This document shows positions 7,010 to 14,111 of a DNA stretch of 14,408 bases, one piece after another. Origin of the DNA: an uncultured Bacteroidales bacterium (GTDB lineage Bacteria > Bacteroidota > Bacteroidia > Bacteroidales > UBA932); contig CAJOMB010000025.1 of NCBI GenBank assembly GCA_905235615.1, positions 1 to 14,408 on the forward strand, written 5' to 3'. A program made the translations under genes and the position numbers. Under the pieces are notes generated by a model. It had not been told where the DNA came from. It did no database searches and was given only the letters and a program-made list of their open reading frames with translations. The first letter of the stretch is position 1, and each line of letters begins with the position of its first letter.

Positions 7010-7131
7010 TATGACAAGGGTGTATGTCCGAAAACCCATGGCCACCCTCGGCCGTGTAAGAGGGAGGGGCCCATCCGCCAGGATGGGAGGGGTCGCGAAG
7101 CGACGGTTTTCGGACATATACCCTTGCCATA
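7010..7131. mobile_element. MITE-like inverted-repeat element between kduD and the permease gene
   Basis: A 122-base element with long terminal inverted repeats. The arms 7015-7036 and 7105-7126 match at 21 of 22 positions, and the one mismatch can pair as G-U. Allowing one more mismatch extends the arms to 7011-7036 and 7105-7130. The ends are bounded by TA (7010-7011 and 7130-7131), as expected for a TA-target element, though TA is too short to be proof. The interior holds smaller hairpins: CCCATCC/GGATGGG with loop GCCA, and GTCGC/GCGAC with loop GAA. There is no coding content and no T-run after either arm. It starts 2 bases after the kduD stop codon. Confidence 0.7.
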
Positions 7132-7144
7132 AAATCAGTTATTA

Positions 7145-8536
7145 ATGGAACAAGTTTTCAGTTATATCATCGGCCTGGGAGCTGCCGTGATGATGCCCAT
7201 CCTCTTTTTTATCCTGGGGATGTGCATCGGCATCAAGCCCGGAAAAGCGCTCAAGAGCGGCCTCCTGGTGGGCGTGGGCTTCGTGGGCCTGAGCGTGGTG
7301 ACGGCCCTCCTGACCTCCTCGCTGGGCGCCCCGCTGAAGGAAGTGACGGAAATTTACGGCCTGCAGCTGCGCATCTTCGACATGGGCTGGCCGGCCGCCG
7401 CTTCGGTGGCCTACAACACCACGGTGGGTGCTTTCATCATCCCCGTGTGCCTGGCCATCAACGTGGTGCTCCTGCTGGTGAAGGCCACCAACACCATCAA
7501 CATCGACCTGTGGAACTACTGGCACTACGCCTTCATCGGCGCCGTGGTGTATTTTGCCACGGAGAATATCTGGTGGGGCTTCTTTGCCGCCATCATCTGC
7601 TTCGTGATTACGCTGGTGATGGCCGACCTTACCACCCGGAAGTTCCAGAGCTATTACATGGACCTGGACGGCATTTCCATCCCGCAGCCCTTCTGCCAGG
7701 GTTTCGTGCCCTTTGCCGAAGGCCTGAACTGGTGTTTCGACCGCATCCCCGGCTTCAGCAAACTGGACATTGATGCGGAAGGCCTCAAGAAGAAATTCGG
7801 CGTGCTGGGCGAACCCCTCCTGTTGGGCGTGCTGGTGGGCATCCTGATTGGCTGCCTGAGCTATCGCAGCTGGGCAGAGATGGTGGACCACATCCCCGCT
7901 ATCCTGGGCTTGGGCATCAAGATGGGCGCCGTGATGGAGCTGATTCCGCGCATCACCAGCCTCTTTATCGAAGGCCTCAAGCCCATTGCCGAGGCCACCA
8001 AAGACCTGGTGTCCCGCAAGTTCAAGAATTCCGCCGGCATCAATATCGGCATGAGCCCGGCGCTGGTCATCGGCCATCCTACCACCTTGGTGGTGAGCCT
8101 GCTGCTGATTCCCTGCACCCTGCTGATAGCCGTGGTTCTTCCGGGGAACGAGTTCCTGCCGCTGGCCTCGCTGGCGGGCATGTTCTATGTGTTCCCGGCC
8201 GTGCTGCCCATCACCAAGGGCAATGTGGTGAAGACCTTCCTGATTGGCTTGGTGGCCCTGACCGTGGGGCTGTACTTCGTGACAGACCTGGCACCCTGGT
8301 TCACCCTGGCGGCCCAGGACGTGTATGCCCGCACGGGAGACGCCGCCGTGGCCATCCCCGAGGGCTTCCAGGGCGGTGCGCTGGACTTCGCCTCCAGCCT
8401 CTTTTCCTGGGTCATCTTCCACTTGGTCCACGACTTCAAGTGGGTGGGCAGCGCCATTCTGGTGGCGGGAACCACCGTCATGGCCATTTTTAACCGCAGA
8501 AGAATAATCAAAGCTTCTTATGAAAAGAATAATTAG
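7145..8536 (+). CDS. Orphan GatC/SgcC-family PTS EIIC-like permease
   Basis: Polytopic inner-membrane protein of 463 residues with about ten hydrophobic segments. It resembles E. coli GatC (galactitol PTS IIC, about 451 residues) along its length. Shared blocks include the N-terminal YIIGLGAAVMMPI, MGWPAAASVAYNT, INIDLWNYWHY, the KKFGVLGEPLLLGVLVG block, MGAVMELIPRI and NIGMSPALVIGHPT. EIIC proteins carry the sugar while EIIA and EIIB pass phosphate, but no EIIA, EIIB, HPr or EI gene is present in the window. The protein may therefore act as a facilitator or secondary transporter. Its last 17 bases overlap kduI, so the two are probably translationally coupled, which points to a substrate in the KduI/KduD branch. 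That substrate is inference. No Shine-Dalgarno sequence or promoter is clear in the 13 bases after the MITE-like element. Confidence 0.85.
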   Translation: MEQVFSYIIGLGAAVMMPILFFILGMCIGIKPGKALKSGLLVGVGFVGLSVVTALLTSSLGAPLKEVTEIYGLQLRIFDMGWPAAASVAYNTTVGAFIIPVCLAINVVLLLVKATNTINIDLWNYWHYAFIGAVVYFATENIWWGFFAAIICFVITLVMADLTTRKFQSYYMDLDGISIPQPFCQGFVPFAEGLNWCFDRIPGFSKLDIDAEGLKKKFGVLGEPLLLGVLVGILIGCLSYRSWAEMVDHIPAILGLGIKMGAVMELIPRITSLFIEGLKPIAEATKDLVSRKFKNSAGINIGMSPALVIGHPTTLVVSLLLIPCTLLIAVVLPGNEFLPLASLAGMFYVFPAVLPITKGNVVKTFLIGLVALTVGLYFVTDLAPWFTLAAQDVYARTGDAAVAIPEGFQGGALDFASSLFSWVIFHLVHDFKWVGSAILVAGTTVMAIFNRRRIIKASYEKNN

Positions 8537-9440
8537 TATGGCAGCCTTGCTGCTTACGACGCTTGCTATGAGTGCACAGACAAAATACACCATTCAGACG
8601 GCCTGCCATCCGGCCGATGTGAAGGGCTATGACACCGAGACGCTCCGTGAGCGTTTCATGATGAGCGAAGTGATGGTGGCCGATGAAATCCGCCTCACCT
8701 ATTCTCTTTATGACCGTTTCATCTTCGGCGGCGCCGTTCCGGCCACCAAGCCGCTGAAATTGGAAACCATCGACCCGCTGAAGGCTCCTTATTTCCTCTT
8801 CGGAAGGGAACTGGGCATCATCAATATTGGCGGAGAGGGCATTGTGACGGTGAACGGAAAAGACTACGTGCTCAAGTTCAAGGAAGCCCTGTATGTGGGG
8901 CGGGGGAATGAGGAAGTCATCTTCAGGAGCAAGGATGCTTCCAAGCCCGCCAAGTTCTATCTGAACAGCGCCACGGCCCACAAGGCCTATAAGACGCAGC
9001 TCATCACCATCGATGGCCGGAAGGGCTCGCTCAAGGCCAATTCCTTTGTCGCCGGCAAGATGGAGGACTCCAACGACCGCGTGATTAACCAGCTCATCGT
9101 GAACAACGTGCTGGAGGAAGGCCCCTGTCAGCTCCAGATGGGCCTGACGGAGCTCAAGCCCGGCAGCGTTTGGAACACCATGCCGGCTCATACCCATGCC
9201 CGCCGCGTTGAGGCCTATTTCTACTTCAATGTGAGCGAGGGCAACATGATCTGCCATCTGATGGGAGAGCCCCGGCAGGAGCGGGTGGTCTGGCTGGCCA
9301 ACGAACAGGCCATCATGAGCCCGGAATGGAGCATTCACGCCGCCGCCGGCACCTCCAACTACATGTTCATCTGGGGAATGGCCGGTGAGAACCTGGACTA
9401 TTCAGATATGGATAAAATCCCTTATACGGAAATGCGTTAG
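8520..9440 (+). CDS. kduI: 5-keto-4-deoxyuronate isomerase KduI with a signal peptide
   Basis: Isomerises 4-deoxy-5-ketouronate, the spontaneous product of unsaturated uronates, to 2,5-diketo-3-deoxygluconate, the KduD substrate. It is a cupin-fold metalloenzyme. The four zinc ligands known from E. coli KduI (H196, H198, E203, H245) are all present as H224, H226, E231 (HTHARRVE) and H273 (SPEWSIH), each offset by exactly 28. Length is 306 against 278 residues, so the excess lies at the N-terminus. There, residues 1-20 form a textbook Bacteroidetes signal peptide: MKR, a hydrophobic core (AALLLTTLA), then MSA-Q with likely cleavage before Q20. That predicts a periplasmic enzyme. An alternative start at M17 (8568) would remove the signal; I prefer the upstream start because the hydrophobic run is coherent. 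The gene overlaps the permease gene by 17 bases. Confidence 0.93.
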   Translation: MKRIISMAALLLTTLAMSAQTKYTIQTACHPADVKGYDTETLRERFMMSEVMVADEIRLTYSLYDRFIFGGAVPATKPLKLETIDPLKAPYFLFGRELGIINIGGEGIVTVNGKDYVLKFKEALYVGRGNEEVIFRSKDASKPAKFYLNSATAHKAYKTQLITIDGRKGSLKANSFVAGKMEDSNDRVINQLIVNNVLEEGPCQLQMGLTELKPGSVWNTMPAHTHARRVEAYFYFNVSEGNMICHLMGEPRQERVVWLANEQAIMSPEWSIHAAAGTSNYMFIWGMAGENLDYSDMDKIPYTEMR

Positions 9441-10600
9441 GCTTCCTGAATCGCTTTCCGGAACATTTCCAGCAGCGCATCCACGGACTTGCGAATGTCG
9501 TAATCGTCCATGTGCGCTGCATATTTTTTGCCCATTTCCCAGCGTTCTTCGGGGCGGGAGAGCCAGTAGTCGATGCGATGGGCCAGGGCTTCGGGATTCT
9601 GCTCCGGGAAGATGCTGCGGCGGTCCAGGGCGAACTGGGAGGTGCCGCTGTATCGGCCTTGGGCAATGATGGGAACGGCGCCCTGCTGCATGGCTTCCAT
9701 AATGGAGAGGCCCTCCACCTCCACGGTGGCGCAGTGGACGCAGAGGTCCGCCTCGGCGGCCAGTTTCCGAAGGCCGTCCCGGTCCAGGAAGAAGAACTCC
9801 GGCTCATAGCCCACAATGCCATCCGTGTATAGCTTGTGCGCCTTGCGCCTGATGCTCCTGGTCTGGGGACCCAGGCCGGCAAACTGGAGCTGGATGCGAT
9901 GGGCGAAGGCGCTGTACTTCATGGCTTCCAAGAGGGTGGGCTGGTCTTTTTCGACGGAAAGGCGGCCGATATAGACCACCTTCAGGGGCCGCTCGGTGCT
10001 GGTATAGTTGGCCGGCATCTCGGAATGCTTGATGCATTTGTCCGGGACCAGGCCGTTTGAAATGACTTCCGCCTTGGCCTGGATATGGTAACGGCGAAGG
10101 CGGTCCAGCACGTTCTCAGTGGGGCACTGGATATAATCTACCCGGTCCATGGTGTGTTTTTTCCAGGCACGGAGGATGATACGGTTCAGGCCCTTCCAAT
10201 GCCGGATGGGGCCGAAGTTTACGGTAATGTTCTCTGGATGCAGGTGGTAAGTGAAGGTGACGGGTTTCCCAAGGGCGCGGGCGATGGGAATGGCCTTGTC
10301 CTCAATGACGAAGGGCTCTTCCAGATGGACCACATCGGCCCAGGCGATGGCCTCTTCCATGAGTTTTTTGTCGGAGGCGGCAAAACTGTATCCCTGTGCA
10401 TTGATAAGGGGCTGTACAATGGGAAAAATGTATTCTTTGAGCGGGTAGTCCGGCTGGATGGCAGGGTCGTTTTTGTTGGGACCGGACATCACGCGGATTT
10501 CGTTGCCGGTCTTCTTGATATACTCAACGGTTCTCCGGGCACTGGATGCCAGGCCGTTTCCGGTGGTATAGAGATTATTCAGGATAAGGAGGATTTTCAT
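9437..10600 (-). CDS. GT4-family glycosyltransferase
   Basis: Predicted cytoplasmic GT-B glycosyltransferase of 387 residues that would use a nucleotide-sugar donor. The N-terminal acceptor domain opens with MKILLILNNLYTTGNG, containing the glycine-rich loop. The C-terminal donor domain begins near residue 206 with LKVVYIGRLSVEKD and carries the GT4 E-X7-E motif as E294 and E302 (EVEGLSIMEAM). Acceptor and product cannot be read from the sequence; glycolipid or surface polysaccharide synthesis is typical of such genes. It is the last gene of the minus-strand set, 12 bases after the esterase stop. Its own stop overlaps the kduI stop (shared TTAG), so no room exists for a separate terminator between the convergent units. 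Confidence 0.88.
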   Translation of the reverse strand: MKILLILNNLYTTGNGLASSARRTVEYIKKTGNEIRVMSGPNKNDPAIQPDYPLKEYIFPIVQPLINAQGYSFAASDKKLMEEAIAWADVVHLEEPFVIEDKAIPIARALGKPVTFTYHLHPENITVNFGPIRHWKGLNRIILRAWKKHTMDRVDYIQCPTENVLDRLRRYHIQAKAEVISNGLVPDKCIKHSEMPANYTSTERPLKVVYIGRLSVEKDQPTLLEAMKYSAFAHRIQLQFAGLGPQTRSIRRKAHKLYTDGIVGYEPEFFFLDRDGLRKLAAEADLCVHCATVEVEGLSIMEAMQQGAVPIIAQGRYSGTSQFALDRRSIFPEQNPEALAHRIDYWLSRPEERWEMGKKYAAHMDDYDIRKSVDALLEMFRKAIQEA

Positions 10601-10612
10601 AGTCAGGTTTTA

Positions 10613-11500
10613 TTAGAAGATTTTCTGCATGAAATCTTTCAGTTCCGGAATCCAGCCTTCCGGCCAGTCGTGGGCACCGGGGTAACGGGTATACTGATGG
10701 TCGTAACCGTTGATGGTCATGTGGTGGTGCAGCTTGAGCGTGGCGGGACGCATCATGTCCCATTTGCCGGCATAGAGGTAATAACCCTCCGGCGGGGCCG
10801 TCTCAAACTGTTTTTTCATTTTTCTTTCCAGTCCTCCGTAAAACTTCCGGCGCGTGTGACTGGGATGCCCCAGGGCCCACATATAGGGGGACATGGCGCC
10901 CACATAGCCGAACTCCTCCGGATAGTTGGCCGCAAAGAAGATGCTCTGATATCCGCCGATGGAAAGGCCGGCCACCGCCCGGTGGGCACCATCCGGATGG
11001 GTGCGGTACACACTGTCCACAAAATGCACCACGTCGTTCATAAAGGCCGATTCCACATAGCCGTCCACCTCGAAGATGCTCTCGAAGGCGTCTTTGAAGC
11101 GGCCGCCCTCATAGTCAAAATCGTCATTGTAGGAATTGACGTTGGGCATAATCACAATGCAGGGGGCGGCTTTTTCTTCCCGCCAGAGACTGTCGCAAGT
11201 CTGGTACACCTGCCCTTTCCGGATCCAGGAGGTCTCATATCCGCGGGCTCCGTGAAGAAGATACAGGACGGGGTAGCGTCTGTCACTTTCGTAGTAATCG
11301 GCCGGGAGATAGGCAATCAGATGACGCTGCGAGGGCCCTTTCACGCTGCAAGGGTGAAAATGCTCTTCCACAATACCTTGCGGCGTATAATCCGGCCGGA
11401 TGGCCGGGCCGGGCAAATATGCTTCTGAGCTCCTCATCCGGACAATGCCGCAGGAGGAGCTCAGGAGTAGGACGGCGACAATGGGGAGCAGTTTCCTCAC
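10613..11500 (-). CDS. Putative lipoprotein esterase, CE1/esterase D-like alpha/beta hydrolase
   Basis: A 295-residue predicted lipoprotein. The N-terminus is MRKLLPIVAVLLLSSSC with a lipidated cysteine at C17. The residues after it are not acidic, so surface export by the Bacteroidetes lipoprotein signal is not indicated. The hydrolase domain has the oxyanion segment LLHGARG (residues 81-87) and the nucleophile elbow GLSIGG with S180. The catalytic histidine is probably H277 in GAHDW, and D248 (GKWD) is a possible acid. The family includes feruloyl and acetyl esterases, S-formylglutathione hydrolase and mycolyltransferases; the substrate here is unknown. The start is GTG at 11498-11500, chosen because the next ATG would lose the signal sequence. 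It lies 2 bases after the yebC stop, consistent with coupling. Confidence 0.85.
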   Translation of the reverse strand: MRKLLPIVAVLLLSSSCGIVRMRSSEAYLPGPAIRPDYTPQGIVEEHFHPCSVKGPSQRHLIAYLPADYYESDRRYPVLYLLHGARGYETSWIRKGQVYQTCDSLWREEKAAPCIVIMPNVNSYNDDFDYEGGRFKDAFESIFEVDGYVESAFMNDVVHFVDSVYRTHPDGAHRAVAGLSIGGYQSIFFAANYPEEFGYVGAMSPYMWALGHPSHTRRKFYGGLERKMKKQFETAPPEGYYLYAGKWDMMRPATLKLHHHMTINGYDHQYTRYPGAHDWPEGWIPELKDFMQKIF

Positions 11501-11502
11501 TG

Positions 11503-12261
11503 TTATTCGGTTTCGGGGGCCATGGTGGTATAGACGTTGGTTACGTCTTCATCGTCTTCCAGAAGGCCGGTGAGTTTTTCCAGGGTGGCGCGCTGTTCGG
11601 CGGTGACTTCCTTGAGTTCCACGTTGGGAATTTGTTCAAAGCCGCCGGAGATGAGCTCATAACCCTTTTCTTCGATGTATTTCTGGATTTGGCCGTAGGC
11701 GGTGTAGTCTCCGTAGATGGAAATTTCCACGGTCACGTTCTCGTCCTCGTCTTCCACTTCCTGCTTGAAGACTTCCTCTGCGCCGAAGTCGATGAGCTCC
11801 AGCTCCAGCTCGTCCACGTCAATGGGCTTGGAAGGGTCTTCCTTGATGCGGAACACGCATTTGTGGTCGAACATGAAGGCCACGGAGCCGCTGGTCTGGA
11901 GGGAACCGCCGCACTTGGTGAAGTAGCTGCGGACATTGGCCACGGTGCGGGTGTTGTTGTCCGTGGCGGCCTCTACGAGATAGGCGATGCCGAAGGGGCC
12001 GAAGCCTTCGTAGATAATCTCCTTGAAGTCTCCGGTTTTGGCTTCGGTGGCTTTCTTGATGGCGCGCTCGATGTTTTCCTTGGGCATCTGTTCGGCCTTG
12101 GCCTCTGCGATGAGGGCACGCAGACGCGGGTTGCCGGTTACCTCGGCCCCGCCCTGCTTCACGGCGATGGTGATTTCCTTGCCCAGTTTGGTGAAGGTTT
12201 TGGCCATGTGGCCCCAACGCTTCATTTTCCGCTCTTTGCGGAACTCAAATGCTCTTCCCAT
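11503..12261 (-). CDS. yebC: YebC/PmpR-family protein (TACO1-like)
   Basis: A 252-residue protein of the YebC family, whose members are described as DNA-binding transcriptional regulators and, more recently, as ribosome-associated factors that help translate difficult sequences. The opening MGRAFEFRKERKMKRWGHMAKTF contains the highly conserved W-x-x-MAK-x-F segment. ENIERAIKKA, YEGFGPFGIAYLVEAATDNNNRT-like, NVRSYFTKCGGSL and SGSVAFMFDHK follow. The acidic C-terminal region LLEDDEDVTNVYT closes it. Length fits the Bacteroidetes family (about 240-250). It starts 3 bases after the TPR gene stop, so it is very likely in one transcript with that gene. I see nothing unusual in it. Confidence 0.95.
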   Translation of the reverse strand: MGRAFEFRKERKMKRWGHMAKTFTKLGKEITIAVKQGGAEVTGNPRLRALIAEAKAEQMPKENIERAIKKATEAKTGDFKEIIYEGFGPFGIAYLVEAATDNNTRTVANVRSYFTKCGGSLQTSGSVAFMFDHKCVFRIKEDPSKPIDVDELELELIDFGAEEVFKQEVEDEDENVTVEISIYGDYTAYGQIQKYIEEKGYELISGGFEQIPNVELKEVTAEQRATLEKLTGLLEDDEDVTNVYTTMAPETE

Positions 12262-12264
12262 ATT

Positions 12265-12948
12265 TTACTTGGCGCTTTCTTCTATGCGGGTGATGTATTT
12301 GTCAATTTCCATGGCCTCGGGAGCGTTGCCCCACTCGTTTTTGATTTCCTTGTAGAAGGAAAGGGCCTTCTGGCTGTCTCCCATTGCCTCGGCGGCAATG
12401 CCGGCCTTCAGGAGGTAGGCGGCGGAAAGGGCGTTGCCGGAGGTCTTGGCGGCCTTCTGGAACCACTTCACGGCCTCGGCATAGTTTTCGAGGTCTGCAT
12501 TGGCGTCTCCGATGCAGGCCTGGGCCTTGGCCAGCATGATGGGATCTTCTCCCTCATATTTTTTGAGATAGGAGATGGCTTCCTCAGGGGCGCCGGTCTG
12601 GAGCTTGGCAATGCCGGCATAGAGGTAAACGGCCTGTCCGGCCTTGGAACCGTACTGGCTGATAATGTCTTCAAAGCCCAGGGCGTTGTCGTCACCATTC
12701 AGGGCCAGCTCGTATTCACCGGACAGGAACCACTGCTCGGCCTGGGCCATCTGGTCCGTGGCCTGCACCTTCTTGGGCTGCAGGAGGAAACGGTTGTAGG
12801 CCATGATGGCCAGGGCAATCACAAGGACGCCGATAACAATTCCGTAAATGAGATTTCCGTAGGTTTTGAAGAATTCTTCGGTCTTGGAAACGGCCTCAGC
12901 AACATTCTGCTGACGCACTTCCTCTTCTTTTTTAGTAATTTTTGCCAT
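12265..12948 (-). CDS. Membrane-anchored tetratricopeptide-repeat protein (YfgM-like)
   Basis: A 227-residue protein with a charged cytoplasmic N-terminus (MAKITKKEEEV). A single membrane helix follows at about residues 31-51 (GNLIYGIVIGVLVIALAIMAY). The rest is an alanine-rich helical domain with TPR-like units, for example EEAISYLKKYEGEDPIMLAKAQACIGDA and the AEAVKWFQKAA segment. The architecture is that of YfgM-type periplasmic TPR proteins, linked in E. coli to the Sec translocon and chaperones; the role in Bacteroidetes is not established here. A gene like this lies next to recF in Bacteroides genomes as I recall. It heads the minus-strand set and has its own promoter candidate upstream. 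Confidence 0.87.
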   Translation of the reverse strand: MAKITKKEEEVRQQNVAEAVSKTEEFFKTYGNLIYGIVIGVLVIALAIMAYNRFLLQPKKVQATDQMAQAEQWFLSGEYELALNGDDNALGFEDIISQYGSKAGQAVYLYAGIAKLQTGAPEEAISYLKKYEGEDPIMLAKAQACIGDANADLENYAEAVKWFQKAAKTSGNALSAAYLLKAGIAAEAMGDSQKALSFYKEIKNEWGNAPEAMEIDKYITRIEESAK

Positions 12949-12982
12949 ATCTGATTGTTTCTTTATTGCTTTTTTGAGCCTG

Positions 12983-13013
12983 CAAATTTAGGAAAAATAT
13001 TATATATTTGCAA
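12983..13013 (-). promoter_or_regulatory. Bacteroidetes-type promoter for the TPR-yebC-esterase-GT set
   Basis: On the minus strand, TAAATTTG (12983-12990) matches the -7 consensus TAnnTTTG exactly. A TTG (13011-13013) lies 20 bases upstream, the spacing expected for a -33 element. The box is 34 bases from the TPR gene start codon. It is the best promoter in the window and overlaps the candidate recF promoter on the other strand. Confidence 0.6.
13003..13010 (+). promoter_or_regulatory. Candidate -7 element for recF
   Basis: TATATTTG fits TAnnTTTG and lies 22 bases before the recF ATG, giving a short leader. The nearest upstream TTG (12974-12976) is 26 bases away, longer than the usual 19-21, so the -33 element is poor. 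The box directly touches the minus-strand -33 element at 13011-13013. Confidence 0.4.
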
Positions 13014-13032
13014 TTGAAATCTATGTAACAAG

Positions 13033-14106
13033 ATGCCAGCCTTGAAGAAAATAGTGGTGAAGGATTTCCGGAACATCGAATTCCAGGAATTGTCGTTCTC
13101 TCCCAACGTGAACTGCATCAGCGGAAACAACGGGGAAGGGAAGACCAATCTGGTAGACGCCATCTATTATCTGTCCATGACCAAAAGCGCCTTCCCGGCC
13201 CCGGACAAGTACCATTTCCGTTACGGGACGGACGGCTTCACGGTGGGCGGCACCTATGCCATGGAAAACGGGCTGGAGTCCCGCATCTCCATCCAGGTGA
13301 AGGAAGGGGAGAAGAAGCTCATAAGGGACGACAAGCCCTGCGCCCGCTTGGGAGAGCATATCGGCCTGCTGCCCGTGGTGATGGTGTCTCCGGGGGATAT
13401 CGGCCTGGTGAACGAGTCCGGAGAAGAGCGGAGGAGGCTTTCCAATGCCGTTCTTTCCCAGATGGACCGCGAATACCTGGCCGCGGTGCAAAGCTACAAC
13501 CGCCTTTTGCAGCAGCGCAACAAGATGCTGAAGGATTTTCAGCCCGACGGCTCCCTGCTGGATGTTCTGGACCAGCGGATGGCTCCCTTGGCGGAACGGA
13601 TTTCCGGCAGCCGACGCCGCTTCGCGGAAGACATGAAACCCATCGTAGGGGAGTATTACCGCCTCATTTCCGGCGGGGGAGAGGGCGTTTCCATCAGCTA
13701 CAAGGCCGATGCCTTCCGCCCCGACCATGAGAAGGATTTCCTCCTGCATTATACCTCCTCCGGCCCCCAAAGGGACGATTTCCTCTTTACCATGGACGGC
13801 CACCCCATCCGCCGCTCCGGCAGCCAGGGACAGCAGAAAAGCTTCCTGGTGGCCCTCAAGTTCGCCCAGTACGAGATTATGAAGCGTTCCTACGGTTTCG
13901 CGCCCATGCTGCTGTTGGACGATGTCTTTGACAAGCTGGACTATACCCGCATCTCCAACCTCATCTCCATGGTGGCGGGGCAGGACTTCGGCCAAATCTT
14001 CATCACGGACACGGACCAGGAGCGCCTGCGCGGCATCGTGGACAGGATTACGGAAGACAGGGCGTATTTTGAAACCCGCAGGGGTGTCTTTACGCGCGTG
14101 GATTAG
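13033..14106 (+). CDS. recF: DNA replication and repair protein RecF
   Basis: SMC-like ATPase that, with RecO and RecR, loads RecA on gapped single-stranded DNA in the cytoplasm. The 357 residues match the usual length (about 360). The N-terminus KKIVVKDFRNIEFQELSF is the RecF "NYRN/NFRN" region. Walker A is GNNGEGKT at residues 31-38. The ABC signature is GSQGQQKS near residue 265. Walker B is LLLDDVFDKLD, with the paired aspartates at about 296-297. ISGN, VSPGDIGLV and TSSGPQRDDF are also family blocks. The DUF721 gene begins 5 bases after the stop, so they are probably co-transcribed. Nothing looks damaged. Confidence 0.97.
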   Translation: MPALKKIVVKDFRNIEFQELSFSPNVNCISGNNGEGKTNLVDAIYYLSMTKSAFPAPDKYHFRYGTDGFTVGGTYAMENGLESRISIQVKEGEKKLIRDDKPCARLGEHIGLLPVVMVSPGDIGLVNESGEERRRLSNAVLSQMDREYLAAVQSYNRLLQQRNKMLKDFQPDGSLLDVLDQRMAPLAERISGSRRRFAEDMKPIVGEYYRLISGGGEGVSISYKADAFRPDHEKDFLLHYTSSGPQRDDFLFTMDGHPIRRSGSQGQQKSFLVALKFAQYEIMKRSYGFAPMLLLDDVFDKLDYTRISNLISMVAGQDFGQIFITDTDQERLRGIVDRITEDRAYFETRRGVFTRVD

Positions 14107-14111
14107 AAAGT

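Noticed and set aside
7010..7131. Rho-independent terminator
   Set aside because: The stem is far longer than typical, the interior is branched, and no T-run follows either arm on either strand.
8568..9440. Shorter KduI starting at M17, without the signal peptide
   Set aside because: Possible, but the 16 residues before it form a coherent basic-plus-hydrophobic signal sequence with a fitting cleavage site. The overlap with the permease gene also supports the upstream start. Kept as a caveat.
10768..12626. A shared string TGCCGGCATAGAGGTA in the esterase and TPR genes as a repeat
   Set aside because: Both copies encode YLYAG in genuine coding context, there is no palindrome or flanking similarity, and chance plus codon bias is enough.
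10085..12954. Long plus-strand open frames at 10085-11428 and 11419-12954
   Set aside because: They oppose the glycosyltransferase, esterase, yebC and TPR genes, all of which have strong family motifs. The plus-strand translations have none.
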